The notes under the pieces were generated by a model that worked only from the letters and a program-made list of their open reading frames with translations, was not told the DNA's origin and made no database searches. From Clostridiales bacterium (lineage in GTDB: Bacteria > Bacillota > Clostridia > Christensenellales > CAG-314): a DNA stretch of 64,000 nucleotides. A program made the translations under genes and the position numbers. Every line of letters begins with the position of its first letter. The first letter of the stretch is position 1. Where the stretch lies: NCBI GenBank assembly GCA_022508375.1, contig JAFLVJ010000003.1:62001-126000 (forward strand). The letters run 5' to 3'. Shown in pieces: positions 61,473 to 64,000 of the stretch.

Positions 61473-62063
61473 TATATAATTCTCCTTCTCCTACGACGGA
61501 CCAAATAGCAAGTTAGCCCAAACAATACAGTAACGTCATTAAACCCGCTTACTTTGGCGGAAATTGCACGTGTTTTGCCGTTGTAAACGACCTTGAAAAC
61601 TCCTTCCACAAGTTCCGCACCGTTAACAGTGAACTCAATGTATTCGCTGATATCTAACTTAGCAATAGTGATACTTCCTTACTACCGCTATATTCGCCTG
61701 CGCCTGTGACAGTAACCGTCGCTACGCCTGCGTTGATATTATTAGAATAAGTAAGTACGTAATCAATTTCATCTTGCAACACTATTTATCTCATCCTTGT
61801 AAGCTGCTTCCGCCTTGTTCGAGCCAACGTTTAGTGTCATTGATTCGTCTGCCCAATGCCAATCCTTGGACAATTTGTCAGCAACGTCTTTTAACGTTGC
61901 TTTACGTGAATCGACGGTAAAATCAGTGGGTACATTGGTAAGAGTAGCCTTGGAAATGCTAAACTGCGCGTACGCCACCGTTCACGTTATTACAAGCCGT
62001 CATACACAAGACAGTTGCAAGCATAAGCAACAGTATTAAATATATATTTCCCAAATTTTTCAT
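61472..62063 (-). pseudogene. Decayed lipoprotein gene with Ig/MBG-like repeats
   Basis: An ATG at 62063 (AAAGGAAAT upstream) opens a lipoprotein signal peptide, MKNLGNIYLILLLMLATVLC then MTACNN, which stops at a TAG after 34 codons. The coding signal continues in another frame (AYAQFSISKATLTNVPTDFTVDSRK, 61769-61978), again in a third (DYVLTYSNNINAGVATVTVTGAGEYSG, about 61675-61765) and in another to a TAG at 61472-61474 (LDISEYIEFTVNGAELVEGVFKVVYNGKTRA, ending in a hydrophobic stretch and RRRRRR). At least three frame breaks are needed to read the whole, so the gene is inactive, or the sequence has errors here. The final TAG overlaps the GH5 GTG start. Confidence 0.75.
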
Positions 62064-62205
62064 CAATAATATTTCCTTTCGTTGTTAGTGCATGCAACAA
62101 GTTTACAAATATATTTTACCTTATTTAACAAGTGAAGTCAACAACCCTTAGAATTGATAGCTTTAACACCTATACTACAACCATTTACTATTTATGCAAC
62201 TTTAA

Positions 62206-62241
62206 CAAAAAAGGCAATTTGCCATTTGCAAATTGCCTTTT
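62206..62241 (-). terminator. Terminator of the membrane protein gene at 62.3-63.5 kb
   Basis: Perfect 12-bp stem AAAGGCAATTTG/CAAATTGCCTTT with a 7-nt loop and six T residues on the minus strand. Confidence 0.9.
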
Positions 62242-62336
62242 GATTGTTTAGATTTTACCATATGTGGTTCTGGATGTTAGTTTGTGCTAATTTACTACTT
62301 CTGTGTTTGATTTACCACTTTTTTATAAATGAACGC

Positions 62337-63470
62337 TTAGTCCTTTTTAGTGACAAATACACCGGGAGCAATCTCTTGCGGTTCAAAGTCATCATCAGTC
62401 GCTACGTTTTCAGTAGTATTTCCCTGCAAAAAATCCGGTTCTTCATCGACTGATTTAAGCAGACGCTTGATTAGTCCCTTGTTGATAAGTTCTACAATTC
62501 CTTCGTAAGGTACATAGAAATCCTCAGTAATATAATCTTCATCACGCGTCAATTCAAGCCTTTCCGTTACCATAGCAATCAAGTCGGCCGCATACTTAAC
62601 TCGCCTTGCGTTCTTCATACGGTACATCATAGGTGTATCGGCATTGGCCATTACATCGGAAACATCTTCAACGTGATACTTGGTCTCTGCAAAGTCCGCG
62701 GCATTTAACGGAAGATACAGACACATCGTCTTTCCACGGAAGGAAATCTTTGCTACAACTTCCTTACCTGCCCTAAACGTTTCACGCTTCCAACTTTTAC
62801 GAGATTTAATCTTTTTGTAAGAAAGCAGTTCGTTCTTGAGTTCGGTGTACCATTGCTTTGTTTCGTCATCCGATTGAATGAGCCGCGCGCTAAAACTCTT
62901 GTCGTAATGCATTCTTCCTTCAAAGGACTCTTCTTCGTAAACAACCGGTATGCTCACAATATGTTCTTCAACAACAGGGGTTACTACCGAAGCAACCGTT
63001 GGCTCTTCTACCGGCTGGGCTACACTTTCTTCAACAGGTTCGGCAATCGCAATTGAATAGCATGAAATCTTGTCTTGATATACTACTGTGATTGTTTTTT
63101 TGCCTGCTTCGTTCATGTCAGGCTTTACAACATAACAACCGTTTAGATTATCTTGCGATTTAATATGGTTTAGTTCCTCCTCGGTCAGCACAACGTAATC
63201 TACGATGTTTTCCGACGTAGGTTCAAGGTTATAGATTGCCTGAACGACCAAACCGTCACATTCAAACTCGTCGCCAACCGTAAATTCGCGTCGTACGCTT
63301 ACCGTATCCAATACTATACCGCTAAGCCTGCGCACCTCACTTTGTCTGCGCCTGATAAGCACAAGCAATACCGCAAATGCAAAGATTTCTATTATTACCA
63401 AGATTCCTAAAAAAACAATCAACCAATATGTTGAGTTATTAGGAGAGATTGCATTAAGTGAATCCAACAT
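62337..63470 (-). CDS. Single-pass membrane protein of unknown function
   Basis: 377 aa; GAGGT 9 nt before the ATG. One membrane helix (about residues 15-39, ending RRRQSEVRRL) puts the rest in the cytoplasm if the positive-inside rule holds. Residues 50-140 look like a beta domain (FTVGDEFECDGLVVQAIYNLEPTSE), 140-190 are Pro/Glu/Val-rich, and 190-330 contain a conserved-looking block (SARLIQSDDETKQWYTELKNELLSYKKIKSRKSWKRETF, then GKTMCLYLPLNAADF and DTPMMYRMKNARRVKYAADLIAMV). I cannot name the family. It follows the signal peptidase gene by 60 nt, suggesting a role with secretion or the envelope. Confidence 0.6.
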   Translation of the reverse strand: MLDSLNAISPNNSTYWLIVFLGILVIIEIFAFAVLLVLIRRRQSEVRRLSGIVLDTVSVRREFTVGDEFECDGLVVQAIYNLEPTSENIVDYVVLTEEELNHIKSQDNLNGCYVVKPDMNEAGKKTITVVYQDKISCYSIAIAEPVEESVAQPVEEPTVASVVTPVVEEHIVSIPVVYEEESFEGRMHYDKSFSARLIQSDDETKQWYTELKNELLSYKKIKSRKSWKRETFRAGKEVVAKISFRGKTMCLYLPLNAADFAETKYHVEDVSDVMANADTPMMYRMKNARRVKYAADLIAMVTERLELTRDEDYITEDFYVPYEGIVELINKGLIKRLLKSVDEEPDFLQGNTTENVATDDDFEPQEIAPGVFVTKKD

Positions 63471-63530
63471 TTTTGTTACCTCGCTTTATTGTCACGCACT
63501 CATAATTTACACAATCACAAGTAAAGAAAT

Positions 63531-64000
63531 TTATTCTTGTGATTCGTTGTTATCCTGTGTAGGATTAGTATTTGTATCCGGCTCTGGCTTAGTCAAATTC
63601 CAAAAATACACGCCGGCAATCGCTATTGCAACCATCGCAATAATGTAAACTATGCCACCGCCATGTATAAACCAGTCGAAAAATATACCTACCTTGGGGA
63701 TTACAACTACAACTTCCCCAGCGACCTGCTCAACCGAAACGGGATTTACATCCGCCGTGGGGTTGGCATCACCCTTGGTAATAAACATACCTTCTTCGGG
63801 ACCGTAATTGATGATGCGATGAGTAACCGGCAGATTTCCATCCGTCTCGACATACGTAACAATATCACCCAGCGAATAATCATCGGTCTTCTTTACAATG
63901 ACCATATCGCCTTGGTTAATGGTTCCGTTCATACTGCCGGTAGCAACAATCAAAAAGGCGTAACCCATAAACATAGGCACCGACGCCTTTTTGATGTATT
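63531..64000 (-). CDS. SipW/ER-type signal peptidase I, N-terminus missing at window edge
   Basis: The frame is open to the right edge (at least 156 codons; YIKKASVPMFMGY precedes the GTG at 63980), so the 5' end lies outside. ATGSMNGTINQGDMVIVKK is the nucleophile-serine box and VTHRI the catalytic histidine, the Ser/His arrangement of the SipW/ER-type (S26B) enzymes rather than the Ser/Lys bacterial type. A C-terminal membrane helix (IVYIIAMVAIAIAGVYFW) and a polar tail (PDTNTNPTQDNNESQE) follow. It would cleave signal peptides of exported proteins. Confidence 0.85.
   Translation of the reverse strand, partial: YIKKASVPMFMGYAFLIVATGSMNGTINQGDMVIVKKTDDYSLGDIVTYVETDGNLPVTHRIINYGPEEGMFITKGDANPTADVNPVSVEQVAGEVVVVIPKVGIFFDWFIHGGGIVYIIAMVAIAIAGVYFWNLTKPEPDTNTNPTQDNNESQE

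Noticed and set aside
1-64000. CRISPR arrays, insertion sequences, phage genes, tRNA and rRNA genes
   Set aside because: Searched for by eye on both strands; no regularly spaced short repeats, transposase motifs, or tRNA/rRNA signatures were found.

Overview
The window looks like chromosomal DNA of a Gram-positive member of the Bacillota, most likely a gut-type, uncultured Clostridia lineage. The evidence is: ribosomal protein L27 with the N-terminal extension that Prp removes, and a prp gene between rplU and rpmA; a GlgC/GlgD pair; NrdR; a LexA box of the GAAC-N4-GTTC type; strong GGAGG ribosome binding sites; sigma-A promoters (TTGACA-N17-TATAAT); and large InlB-repeat/BspA-like surface proteins. 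I cannot name a genus. I found no tRNA, rRNA, CRISPR array, insertion sequence or phage gene. Almost every gene is on the minus strand. The plus-strand exceptions are the pair at 6.9-7.6 kb, fba, a small Gly/Cys-rich protein gene, an EamA transporter and nagA.

Layout, left to right. 1-1.3 kb: start of a large beta-helix surface protein that runs off the left edge. 1.9-4.8 kb: NYN-domain protein, 8-oxoguanine glycosylase, and the rplU-prp-rpmA operon behind an L21-type leader. 4.9-9.9 kb: MBL-fold hydrolase, HAD phosphatase, a two-gene plus-strand operon of unknown function, two tandem TerB-like paralogues and a membrane protein. 10-19.4 kb: rsmI, a TrmN6-like methyltransferase, ferredoxin, a ClC channel, then the nrdR-kinase-CYTH-HAD-ClC chain, purC and a GH95 glycosidase. 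19.6-25.4 kb: operon glgC-glgD-glgA-pdp-peptidase S51. 25.4-27.7 kb: SOS-regulated Y-family polymerase with a YolD-like partner. 27.8-35.6 kb: CvpA-like protein, divergent gap and fba, pepT, HD protein, hypoxanthine-DNA glycosylase, MATE pump. 35.8-38.2 kb: Gly/Cys-rich protein and two YitT paralogues. 38.5-46.1 kb: malQ-glgB-glgP-GH13 operon. 46.4-51.2 kb: EamA and MATE exporters in convergent orientation, then two aldo/keto reductases. 51.4-53.4 kb: convergent nagA and nagB. 53.4-64 kb: surface/secretion cluster with an 1860-residue subtilisin/BspA/InlB-repeat protein, a GH5 lipoprotein, a decayed lipoprotein gene, a single-pass membrane protein and a SipW-type signal peptidase cut by the right edge.

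Functionally the centre of the window is glycogen and sugar handling. One operon makes glycogen (GlgC, GlgD, GlgA). A second branches, phosphorolyses and disproportionates it (GlgB, GlgP, MalQ, GH13). Gap and Fba feed glycolysis, and NagA/NagB bring in amino sugars. The right-hand cluster probably supplies extracellular enzymes for glycan and protein breakdown.

The most unusual content is non-coding. A family of about 120-nt dispersed repeats (16.1, 26.0, 33.0 and 37.1 kb, with a truncated copy at 9.2 kb) has terminal arms and a central GTAC hairpin that stay base-paired although their sequences differ. Each full copy ends inside the 3' end of a minus-strand gene. A second inverted-repeat element follows the GH13 gene. 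Three membrane-protein genes (EamA at 46.4 kb, MATE at 49.0 kb, YitT at 38.1 kb) have a strong promoter, a structured leader and an intrinsic terminator before the start codon, which suggests transcription attenuation by regulators I could not assign to a known riboswitch class.
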